From positions 1 to 12,418 of the forward strand of contig JBKPHP010000230.1 of NCBI GenBank assembly GCA_046729895.1: a DNA stretch of 12,418 nucleotides. Reading direction: 5' to 3'. The notes below the pieces were generated by a model. The model did no database searches. It was not told where the DNA came from and worked only from the letters and a program-made list of their open reading frames with translations. Positions 1 to 6,291 of the stretch are shown here, one piece after another (positions within the stretch are counted from its first letter, which is position 1; the number at the start of each line of letters is the position of its first letter). The DNA comes from DASXBA01 sp046729895 (GTDB lineage: Bacteria; Actinomycetota; Thermoleophilia; Solirubrobacterales; Thermoleophilaceae). Made by a program: the position numbers and the translations under genes.

Positions 1-290
1 GCCAGCCTGAGACGGCCCTCGCGCAGGCCCGCGATCGCCGCGAGCTCCTCTTCGGCGTCCTCGATGCGGGCGATGATCGCGTCAGCGTGCGCGACAAGCG
101 CCCGGCCGGCATCGGTGAGCCGCACGCCGCGGGGGCCGCGCTCGACGAGCCGCGTGCCCGTCTCGCGCTCCAGCGCCGCCACGTGCTGGCTCACGGCGGA
201 CTGGGTGAAGCTGAGCGCCTCGGCGGCGGCGGAGAAGGAGCGCCGCTGTGCGACCTCGCGAAGCACCCGCATGCGCCGGACATCGAGCAT
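1..290 (-). CDS. LysR-family transcriptional regulator, N-terminal part (cut by window edge)
   Basis: The minus strand encodes 96 residues starting MLDVRRMRVLREVA and running off the left edge, so the effector-binding domain is missing. Residues 17-41 (SFSAAAEALSFTQSAVSQHV and following) are the classic LysR winged helix-turn-helix, followed by the typical LVERGPRGVRLTDAGRAL wing and the start of the linker helix. The start ATG (288-290) is the first one after an in-frame stop 12 bases upstream. There is no clear Shine-Dalgarno, but a TAAGCT hexamer lies 6 bases upstream, so the mRNA may be leaderless. LysR regulators often control a divergently transcribed neighbour together with their own gene, so the EamA exporter at 361 is the likely target. 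The effector is unknown and cannot be read from this fragment. Confidence 0.93.
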   Translation of the reverse strand, partial: MLDVRRMRVLREVAQRRSFSAAAEALSFTQSAVSQHVAALERETGTRLVERGPRGVRLTDAGRALVAHADAIIARIEDAEEELAAIAGLREGRLRL

Positions 291-303
291 AAGAGCAGCT
301 TAT
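289..303. promoter_or_regulatory. Candidate LysR-type operator (T-N11-A box) over the lysR start
   Basis: ATAAG-N5-CTTAT is a perfect 5-bp-arm inverted repeat that also meets the LysR T-N11-A rule (T at 290, A at 302). It covers the first bases of the regulator gene and its candidate -10 hexamer TAAGCT (297-302 on the minus strand). That position suits autorepression. The role is inferred from pattern and place. Confidence 0.5.
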
Positions 304-318
304 CGCGCCACCCAGACA

Positions 319-329
319 TCTCACTGAGA
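319..329. promoter_or_regulatory. Second inverted repeat in the divergent lysR/eamA gap
   Basis: TCTCA-C-TGAGA is a perfect 11-base inverted repeat about 20 bases from the LysR box. It could be the activation half of a two-part LysR site, or part of the exporter's promoter (a TGAGAC sequence at 325-330 lies 18 bases before CATCAT at 349-354). The evidence is symmetry and position only. Confidence 0.3.
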
Positions 330-360
330 CTGATGGGAGCTGGTTTGACATCATCGAGGG

Positions 361-1290
361 GTGGGACGGCGTGCCTGGATACTCTTCGCGCTCCTCTCGT
401 CGTTCTGGGGAGCGTCGTACATGTTCATCAAGAGCGGGCTGGACGGCGGCCTGCCCGCACCGGCGATCGTGTTCTGGCGTACGGCGCTCGCAGCCCTCGT
501 GCTGCTCCCGATCGCGCTGCGGCTCGGCGCAGCGCGCGAGATCCGCTCTCGGCTCGCCCCGGTGGCGCTGCTCGCGCTGGTGCAGGTGGCCGTGCCGTTC
601 CTCTTGATCGCCTTCGGCGAGCGACACATCTCCTCATCGTTGACCGGGATCCTGGTGGCCACGGCTCCGATCTTTGCCTTCCTGCTCGCCTTCGCGATCG
701 ACCACGAGGAGCGTGCCGGCGGCATCGGGTTGCTGGGTGTCGTGTTGGGGATCGGCGGGGTGGTCCTGCTGCTCGGGGTTGACACGAGCGGCAGCGCCGC
801 GGCGCTCGTGGCCGGGCTGATGGTGGTCCTCGCGAGCCTCGGCTACGCGCTGGGGAGCTACTACCTCAAGCGCCGGTTCGCCGATGCTCAGCCCGTGGGG
901 GTGGTCGCCGGGACGATGGCCGTCAGCGCGCTGATGACGGCGCCGTTTGCGGTCCTCGACCTGCCGGCGCACGGGCCCGGGATCGGCGCTATCGCCGCCG
1001 TGAGCGCCCTCGGGATCGTCGGCACGGGCGCCTCCTTCGTCATCTTCTACTACCTCATCGGGCGAGTCGGTCCCGCCAAGGCAACCCTCGTGGCCTACGT
1101 CGCGCCGGGCTTCGCGGTCGTGTACGGCGTACTGCTGCTAGGCGAGACCTTCAACCTCGCGACCGCGGCCGGCCTGGTGCTGATCATCGCTGGCTCCTGG
1201 CTGGCGGCGGAGGGTCGCCTGCCATGGCGAGCGCCCGTGGGGGATGCCGCGGCCTCGCCGCGGGCGGCGGTGGCGGAAGACGCCGTTTGA
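361..1290 (+). CDS. EamA/DMT-family transporter, probable metabolite exporter
   Basis: This 309-residue protein has the usual EamA length and about ten hydrophobic helices arranged as two EamA repeats (roughly residues 5-135 and 148-285). The first helix carries the family hallmark WGASYMFIKSGL, and the second repeat ends with a conserved stretch around LVAYVAPGFAVVYGVLLLGE. Members are inner-membrane drug/metabolite transporters, often exporting amino acids or related compounds; the substrate cannot be predicted. The start is GTG at 361, because an in-frame stop lies at 346-348 and the next ATG (421) would remove the first helix. A GAGGG abuts the GTG with no spacing, so normal Shine-Dalgarno use is doubtful. 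The divergent LysR gene is its likely regulator. The C-terminal tail after residue 290 is Ala/Arg-rich and poorly conserved in type. Confidence 0.9.
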   Translation: MGRRAWILFALLSSFWGASYMFIKSGLDGGLPAPAIVFWRTALAALVLLPIALRLGAAREIRSRLAPVALLALVQVAVPFLLIAFGERHISSSLTGILVATAPIFAFLLAFAIDHEERAGGIGLLGVVLGIGGVVLLLGVDTSGSAAALVAGLMVVLASLGYALGSYYLKRRFADAQPVGVVAGTMAVSALMTAPFAVLDLPAHGPGIGAIAAVSALGIVGTGASFVIFYYLIGRVGPAKATLVAYVAPGFAVVYGVLLLGETFNLATAAGLVLIIAGSWLAAEGRLPWRAPVGDAAASPRAAVAEDAV

Positions 1291-1300
1291 CTGGTACTGG

Positions 1301-1320
1301 ACCCAGCGCCCGTGCTGGGT
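1301..1320 (+). terminator. Hairpin after the EamA gene, possible terminator
   Basis: ACCCAGC-GCCCGT-GCTGGGT is a perfect 7-bp stem with a 6-base loop, starting 10 bases after the exporter stop codon and ending 16 bases before the rluB ATG. No T-tract follows, as is common for terminators in GC-rich actinobacteria. It may end the exporter transcript or influence rluB initiation. Confidence 0.45.
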
Positions 1321-1336
1321 GCCAGGCTTGCGCCCG

Positions 1337-2026
1337 ATGCGCGTCGCAAAGCTCCTCGCACACGCCGGAGTCGCCTCGCGTAGGGCGGCGGAACGGCTCG
1401 TGGCCGAGGGCCGGGTCAAAGTGGACGGCCAGGTCCTGACGGATCCCGCCCAGGACGTGGACAAGGGCAGCGACGTGGAGGTGGACGGGCGCCCGGTTCG
1501 GCCCGAGCCGCGCGAGGTTCACGCCCTGAACAAGCCCGCCGGCGTCGTCTCCACCGCCCGCGACACCCACGGCCGCCGCACGGTCGTGGAGCTCGTCCCC
1601 TCGCGGCGACGCCTCTATCCCGTCGGCAGGCTGGACGCCGACACCACCGGGCTCATCCTGCTCACGAACGACGGGGAGCTGGCGGAGCGCCTCACGCATC
1701 CACGCTACGGCGTGGAGAAGGTCTACCGGGCGCGGGTCGAGCCGGCCCGGGTGTCGGAGCGGACACTGCGAGCGCTGCGTGACGGAGTCGAGCTGGAGGA
1801 CGGGCGAACGGCACCCGCCGGCGTGCGCTCGGTGGCGCCCGGCGAGCTCGAGATCTCCCTGCGGGAGGGCCGCAAGCGCCAGGTCCGGCGCATGTGCCAA
1901 GCGGTGGGCCACCGCGTCAAAGAGCTGGAGCGAATCGGCTTCGGCCCTCTCGAGCTCGGCCACCTGGGGCCCGGGCAGTCGCGCCGCCTCTCGGCGGCGG
2001 AGGTGGAGCGGCTGAGGAAGGCCTAG
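1337..2026 (+). CDS. rluB: Ribosomal large-subunit pseudouridine synthase, RluB/RsuA family
   Basis: The 229-residue product belongs to the RsuA/RluB/RluE/RluF pseudouridine synthases, which isomerise a specific uridine in rRNA. Residues 1-60 form an S4 RNA-binding domain (AKLLAHAGVASRRAAERLV, then GRVKVDG). The catalytic motif GRLDADTTGLILLTNDG follows, with catalytic Asp at residue 100. The later EGRKRQVRRMC motif (near residue 178) is typical of RluB. The frame stays open upstream to 1244, but ATG 1337 is chosen because the S4 domain conventionally begins at this point; GTG 1319 is an alternative. No good Shine-Dalgarno is seen. RluB commonly sits beside scpAB, cmk and der in Gram-positive genomes; here cmk and der lie 7 kb downstream and scpAB is not in view. 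The E. coli site (23S U2605) is assumed, not shown. Confidence 0.93.
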   Translation: MRVAKLLAHAGVASRRAAERLVAEGRVKVDGQVLTDPAQDVDKGSDVEVDGRPVRPEPREVHALNKPAGVVSTARDTHGRRTVVELVPSRRRLYPVGRLDADTTGLILLTNDGELAERLTHPRYGVEKVYRARVEPARVSERTLRALRDGVELEDGRTAPAGVRSVAPGELEISLREGRKRQVRRMCQAVGHRVKELERIGFGPLELGHLGPGQSRRLSAAEVERLRKA

Positions 2027-2033
2027 CCGCGTG

Positions 2034-2098
2034 CCCGTCCCTAAGGGCAGGGCGGGACCTACGCGCGCGCGGCGCCCGCGCAGAGCCCTAGGGACGGG
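2034..2098. repeat. Long inverted repeat between rluB and aroH, possible terminator
   Basis: CCCGTCCCTAAGGGC (2034-2048) is the reverse complement of GCCCTAGGGACGGG (2085-2098) except for one extra A. The arms of 14-15 bases enclose a 36-base GC-rich loop. Each arm is itself nearly palindromic around CCCTAGGG. The repeat starts 8 bases after the rluB stop and ends before the candidate aroH -10. It could terminate rluB transcription, although no T-tract follows. Confidence 0.55.
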
Positions 2099-2128
2099 TG
2101 CGTCCGCGGCGAGGCGCCGGACGACTGC

Positions 2129-2134
2129 AAGAAT
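2129..2134 (+). promoter_or_regulatory. Candidate -10 element for a leaderless aroH mRNA
   Basis: AAGAAT (within TGCAAGAAT) lies 7 bases before the GTG start and there is no Shine-Dalgarno in the gap. The spacing resembles that of the candidate -10 hexamers at cmk and metK. No clear -35 is visible, so this is tentative. Confidence 0.3.
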
Positions 2135-2141
2135 CGGCGGC

Positions 2142-2501
2142 GTGAGGCTACGAGCGCTCAGGGGCGCGATCACCGTCGAGGACAACGATGCCGAGTCGAT
2201 CCTCGGGGCCACCGAGGAGCTCGTGCGCGAGTTGCTGGAGCGCAACGCGCTCGGAGCCGAGGACCTGGTGAGCTGCCTGTTCACCTGTACCGAGGACCTG
2301 GACGCGGCCTTTCCGGCGGAGGCCGCCCGGCGTCTGGGTCTGAGCGGCGTGCCGCTGCTATGCGCCCGCGAGATGGACGTGCCCGACGCACTTCCGCGCG
2401 TCATTCGGCTGCTGGCGCACTGCTACATGGACGGCAAGGCCCAACACGTCTACCTGCGCGGCGCCGAGTCGCTGCGCCGCGATCTGCAGGGCGCCCAGTG
2501 A
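2142..2501 (+). CDS. aroH: Chorismate mutase, monofunctional AroH class
   Basis: This 119-residue enzyme converts chorismate to prephenate, the branch step to phenylalanine and tyrosine. It is the trimeric AroH type of Bacillus subtilis, not the all-helical AroQ type. The key residues are visible with B. subtilis-like spacing: Arg7 in RALRGA, Cys74 and Glu77 in PLLCAREMDVP, Arg89, and Tyr104 in QHVYLRGA. GTG 2142 is chosen because it places Arg7 exactly and gives the family length. The frame is open back to 2031, but that stretch overlaps the inverted repeat and encodes a low-complexity Arg-rich segment. The stop overlaps the next gene's GTG by 4 bases (GTGA), so translation of the two genes is probably coupled. 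The symbol denotes chorismate mutase and not the E. coli DAHP synthase also called aroH. Confidence 0.95.
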   Translation: MRLRALRGAITVEDNDAESILGATEELVRELLERNALGAEDLVSCLFTCTEDLDAAFPAEAARRLGLSGVPLLCAREMDVPDALPRVIRLLAHCYMDGKAQHVYLRGAESLRRDLQGAQ

Positions 2502-3574
2502 CGCCCATCGAGTTCAACCGGCGCCTGGAGGGCATACCGGTCTACCCGGCGGCCGAGACGCACCAGTACGACGGCGAGCTCGTCAACCTCGCCTCCAACG
2601 AGACGCCCTGGGGGCCGCCGCCCCACGTCCTGGAGGTCGCGCAGCGAGCGCTCGAGGGACTCAACCGCTATCCGGACCCCGAGAAGTCCCTGCTGCGCCG
2701 CCGGATCGCCGAGCGCTGCGACGTCTCGCCTGCGATGGTGGCTGTCGGCAACGGCTCGTGCGAGATCCTCCTGGCGGCCGCGGAGGCCATGCTCGAGCCG
2801 GGCGCCGAAGTTGTGTACGCCTGGCCCTCGTTCTCGATGTATCCGCACCTGGCGGCCCTGACCGGCGCCCGGCCGATCACGGTGCCCCTCGACGCGGACG
2901 GCCGCCACGACCTCGAGGCGATGGCCCGCGAGGTGACACACGCCACTCGCCTGGTGCTCGTCTGCAACCCCAACAACCCGACCGCGACTGCGCTGCCCCC
3001 CGCGGAGATCGACGCCTTGCTGGCGGCCCTGCCGCGCCATGTGGCGGTGATCGTGGATGAGGCCTACGTCGAGTTCTCCACCGTCCAGGACCCCGACGAG
3101 TCGCTGGAGCTCGTGCGCCGCCACCCCAACCTCGTGGTGCTGCGCACCTTCTCCAAGGTCTACGGGCTGTGCGGGCTGCGGGCGGGATACGCGCTCGGCC
3201 CCGAGGGCTTCCGGCTTGCGGTCGACCGCGTTCGGCAGCCGTTCTCCGTCAACGCGCTGGCCCAGGCGGCGGCCGCCGAGGCGCTGCAGCACCAGGACGA
3301 GGTCGAGCGTCGTGTCGAGCGCACCGCGATCGAACGGCTCCACGTGGATTCGGAGCTCGAGGAGCGCGGCCTCGAGACGACCGACAGCCAGGCGAACTTC
3401 TCGTGGTTCTCGCTTGGAGAGCGCGACGATGTCGAGGTGATGCGTGGGCTAGCCGAGAGAGGCGTGATCGTGCGTGCCGGCACCGCCCTCGGGCAGGCGG
3501 GATGGATCAGGGTCACCTACGGCACCCGACAGGAGAACGACCGCTTCCTGGCGGCCCTCGACGAAGTGCTCTAG
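2498..3574 (+). CDS. hisC: HisC-family aminotransferase, probable aromatic amino acid aminotransferase
   Basis: This 358-residue protein is a fold type I PLP aminotransferase of the histidinol-phosphate (HisC) family. Visible motifs are LASNETPWGPP near residue 33, GNGSCEILLAA, CNPNNPT at 156-162, DEAYVEF from Asp187, and the Schiff-base lysine Lys220 in TFSKVYGLCGLRAGYA. HisC itself makes histidinol phosphate, but close relatives transaminate phenylpyruvate and 4-hydroxyphenylpyruvate. With chorismate mutase immediately upstream (4-base GTGA overlap) and aroF, aroG, tyrA and aroA downstream, an aromatic role is more likely; no other his gene is in view. The symbol is therefore a family label only. 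The frame is open further upstream inside aroH, but GTG 2498 gives the normal HisC N-terminus. The stop shares a CTAG with the convergent small gene. Confidence 0.92.
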   Translation: MTPIEFNRRLEGIPVYPAAETHQYDGELVNLASNETPWGPPPHVLEVAQRALEGLNRYPDPEKSLLRRRIAERCDVSPAMVAVGNGSCEILLAAAEAMLEPGAEVVYAWPSFSMYPHLAALTGARPITVPLDADGRHDLEAMAREVTHATRLVLVCNPNNPTATALPPAEIDALLAALPRHVAVIVDEAYVEFSTVQDPDESLELVRRHPNLVVLRTFSKVYGLCGLRAGYALGPEGFRLAVDRVRQPFSVNALAQAAAAEALQHQDEVERRVERTAIERLHVDSELEERGLETTDSQANFSWFSLGERDDVEVMRGLAERGVIVRAGTALGQAGWIRVTYGTRQENDRFLAALDEVL

Positions 3575-3804
3575 ACCGTGTGAGCGGCGCCGCGTAGCTC
3601 CGGAAGGCAGCTGACGTGCACGTTGACGCCTCCGAGCTGCATGCCCCCGTCGCCCTCGCTGATCTCCCGCCCGCAGCCCGGACAGCAGCTCGGGTTCCTT
3701 CCCCTGCGTCCGATGGCGGCGGAGCGAGCCCGGAGCTGGAGCTCCAGACGGTGCACGTCATCCCATGACATCCTGGGCACGACGCGTGCGGTTCCCATGT
3801 CCAT
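3571..3804 (-). CDS. Small zinc-ribbon-like protein of unknown function
   Basis: This 77-residue minus-strand gene is not a recognised family. The C-terminal half carries Cys41-Pro-Gly-Cys44 and His63-Val-Ser-Cys66, spaced like a one-metal CxxC...HxxC zinc finger, with an extra Cys40; the intervening EGDGGMQLGGVNVH resembles a short beta hairpin. The N-terminal half (residues 13-32, WDDVHRLELQLRARSAAI) looks helical and charged. No signal peptide or membrane segment is seen. GGGGGAG lies 6 bases before the ATG (3802-3804), a good Shine-Dalgarno, which supports a real gene. It faces the aminotransferase gene and their stop codons share the CTAG at 3571-3574. A nucleic-acid or protein-binding role is possible, but function cannot be assigned. 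Confidence 0.7.
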   Translation of the reverse strand: MDMGTARVVPRMSWDDVHRLELQLRARSAAIGRRGRNPSCCPGCGREISEGDGGMQLGGVNVHVSCLPELRGAAHTV

Positions 3805-3819
3805 GTTTGCTCCCCCAGT

Positions 3820-3838
3820 GGCCGCCCTCCTGGCGGCC
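3820..3838 (-). promoter_or_regulatory. Hairpin in the 5' leader of the small zinc-protein gene
   Basis: GGCCGCC and GGCGGCC form a perfect 7-bp stem around a 5-base loop, 15 bases upstream of the minus-strand start codon. On the minus-strand mRNA the loop reads AGGAG, so a second Shine-Dalgarno-like sequence would be displayed in a loop. It could affect translation or serve as a protein site. Confidence 0.4.
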
Positions 3839-3891
3839 CGGATGTGGTGTGTTGGCCATACCCTTTAGCCGAGCGGGCAAACTGTCGCGAC

Positions 3892-3918
3892 GGCCAAACT
3901 GGCCGCGGCCGTTTGGCC
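3892..3918. promoter_or_regulatory. Palindromic candidate operator upstream of the aroF leader
   Basis: GGCCAAAC (3892-3899) and GTTTGGCC (3911-3918) flank the self-complementary GGCCGCGGCC (3901-3910). Only T3900 breaks symmetry over 27 bases. The right arm overlaps the candidate -35 of the leader promoter. A further CAAACTG copy lies at 3878-3884, 17 bases before the one at 3895-3901. A repressor site is a reasonable guess; the regulator is unknown. Confidence 0.5.
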
Positions 3919-3942
3919 TGGGCGGCCATGACCTGCTACAAA
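3913..3942 (+). promoter_or_regulatory. Candidate promoter of the aroF leader transcript
   Basis: TTGGCC (3913-3918) and TACAAA (3937-3942) are separated by 18 bases, each matching 4 of 6 consensus sigma-70 positions. The -10 ends 7 bases before the leader ATG, so transcription would begin close to the start codon and the leader ORF may be leaderless. Confidence 0.45.
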
Positions 3943-3949
3943 CCGTGTG

Positions 3950-4042
3950 ATGCCACAGCAGTGCGCCAGGCCGGCCCACGCTACCGCCGACCCCGGCGGC
4001 CGCCGCCGTGCCCGCGCGTGCTGGTACTGGCGATTTACCTAG
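3950..4042 (+). CDS. Leader peptide rich in aromatic codons upstream of aroF
   Basis: A 30-codon ORF starts at ATG 3950 (GTG 3947 in the same frame is an alternative) after an in-frame stop at 3929-3931 and ends at TAG 4040-4042. Its body is Arg/Ala/Pro-rich; its end reads ACWYWRFT, placing TGG-TAC-TGG at 4022-4030 and a Phe codon at 4034-4036. Four aromatic codons within five, just before the stop and before a pair of competing stems, is the layout of a ribosome-mediated attenuator. The following genes make DAHP, tyrosine precursors and EPSP, so sensing charged tRNA-Trp, tRNA-Tyr and perhaps tRNA-Phe fits. The peptide itself probably has no function beyond being translated. Recognition rests on codon content and context. 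Confidence 0.7.
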   Translation: MPQQCARPAHATADPGGRRRARACWYWRFT

Positions 4043-4138
4043 GCGTCCGGCCCCGCGGCCGACCGTAGGCTGCACCCCACGACAGGACGACGCCCCGCCG
4101 GACGCCGACACCAATGCCCGCTCTCGGGCCCGCCGTCC
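4042..4138 (+). promoter_or_regulatory. Aromatic attenuator: alternative RNA stems before aroF
   Basis: GGCGTCCGGC (4042-4051), beginning on the last base of the leader stop codon, is a perfect complement of GCCGGACGCC (4097-4106), giving a 10-bp stem. GGACG inside the second arm (4100-4104) can instead pair with CGTCC at 4134-4138, enclosing the perfect hairpin GCCCG-CTCT-CGGGC (4116-4129). The two pairings exclude each other. A ribosome stalled on the Trp/Tyr codons would leave 4042-4051 free and favour the first stem. A ribosome at the stop codon would cover it and favour the second. No U-tract follows 4138, so termination might be U-independent or the control might act differently. Confidence 0.6.
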
Positions 4139-4183
4139 AAAACCGGGAGCTACCCAGGGATCTTTGAAAGGCTTAGGAAACAG

Positions 4184-5208
<1,025 letters not shown>

Positions 5209-5212
<4 letters not shown>

Positions 5213-6291
5213 GCCCCACCCGCCCCACGCATCCGGACCACGTCCGGGACCAGCGCATCGAGCGGGTCGTGCCGCTCGTTGCCCCCATGTCGATTCTCGA
5301 GGAGCTGCCGCTTGGCGAGGCCGGCACCGAGGTGGTCCTCCGGGGGCGCTCGGAGATACACGCCATCCTCGACCGGGCGGACGACCGCCTCCTGGTCGTG
5401 GTGGGACCTTGCAGCGTCCATGACGTGGACGCTGCACTCGACTATGCCGGGCGCCTGAGCGCCACGGCGGGCGAGCTGCGCGATGAGCTCTGCGTCGCGA
5501 TGCGCGTCTACTTCGAGAAGCCCCGTACCACCACCGGCTGGAAGGGGATGATCAACGACCCCCACCTCGACGGGTCCGGAGACGTCAACGCCGGGCTGCG
5601 CATGGCGCGCAAGCTGCTGCTCGCGGTGCATGCACTCGGGCTGCCGGTCGGCTGCGAGTTCCTCGATCCGATCACCCCCCAGTACATCTCCGACGCGGTG
5701 GCCTGGGGAGCGATCGGCGCGCGGACGGCCGAGAGCCAGATCCATCGCCAGCTCGGCTCCGGCCTGTCGATGCCGGTGGGATTCAAGAACCGCACCGACG
5801 GCAACGTCCAGGTGGCCGTGGACGCCGTTCGCGCCGCTGCCGTGCCGCACGCGTTCGCCGGCATCGACGAAAGCGGCACCCCCGCCATCCACCACACCCG
5901 GGGCAATCGGGACTGCCACATCATCCTGCGCGGGGGCAGCGACGCACCAAACTACGGCGCGGCGGGTGTGGCCGGTGCGCTCGCCAAGCTGCGCGACGCG
6001 GGCTTGCCCGAACGCGTCGTCATCGACGTCTCCCACGACAACAGCCGCAAGGACCCAGACCGTCAGCGGCTGGCGGCCGTCGACGTCGCGGGGCAGGTCG
6101 CCGCGGGCAACCCAGCGATCGTCGGCGTGATGCTCGAGTCATTTCTCGTCGGGGGGCGTCAGGAGCTCGACTCCGGGAGACCGCTGACCTATGGCCAGTC
6201 GATCACCGACTCGTGCATGGACTGGAACGCGACGGTTGAGGTGCTGGACGGGTTGGCGGCCGCGGTCAGGGCGCGGCGGGAAGGCGGATGA
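5209..6291 (+). CDS. aroG: Second DAHP synthase, class I-alpha (AroG type)
   Basis: This 360-residue protein makes the same product as its neighbour but resembles the E. coli AroF/G/H subclass. It has the N-terminal segment RIERVVPLVAPMSILEELP, where E. coli AroG has RIKEIKELLPPVALLEKFP, then DDRLLVVVGPCSVHD (GPCS from residue 66), RVYFEKPRTTTGWKGMINDP, and late VIDVSHDNSRKDP and ITDSCMDW motifs. The TTG at 5209 is taken as start because it overlaps the aroF stop (TTGA) and keeps the conserved N-terminus; ATG 5287 would remove it. In E. coli that N-terminal region takes part in feedback inhibition. Two unlike DAHP synthases in tandem suggest separate allosteric control. It overlaps tyrA by 4 bases (ATGA). 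Confidence 0.93.

Noticed and set aside
345..350. Perfect TTGACA -35 box upstream of the EamA gene
   Set aside because: A -10 at 16-18 bases would fall inside the coding sequence past the only plausible start codon, and no suitable hexamer is there.
3928..4068. Alternative leader ORF from ATG 3928 in another frame
   Set aside because: It overlaps the Trp-Tyr-Trp leader but encodes an Arg/Pro-rich peptide without regulatory codon runs, and it ends inside the first attenuator stem.
5287..6291. Shorter aroG starting at ATG 5287
   Set aside because: It would remove the N-terminal segment that aligns with E. coli AroG, whereas TTG 5209 gives a 4-base overlap like the other junctions in the operon.
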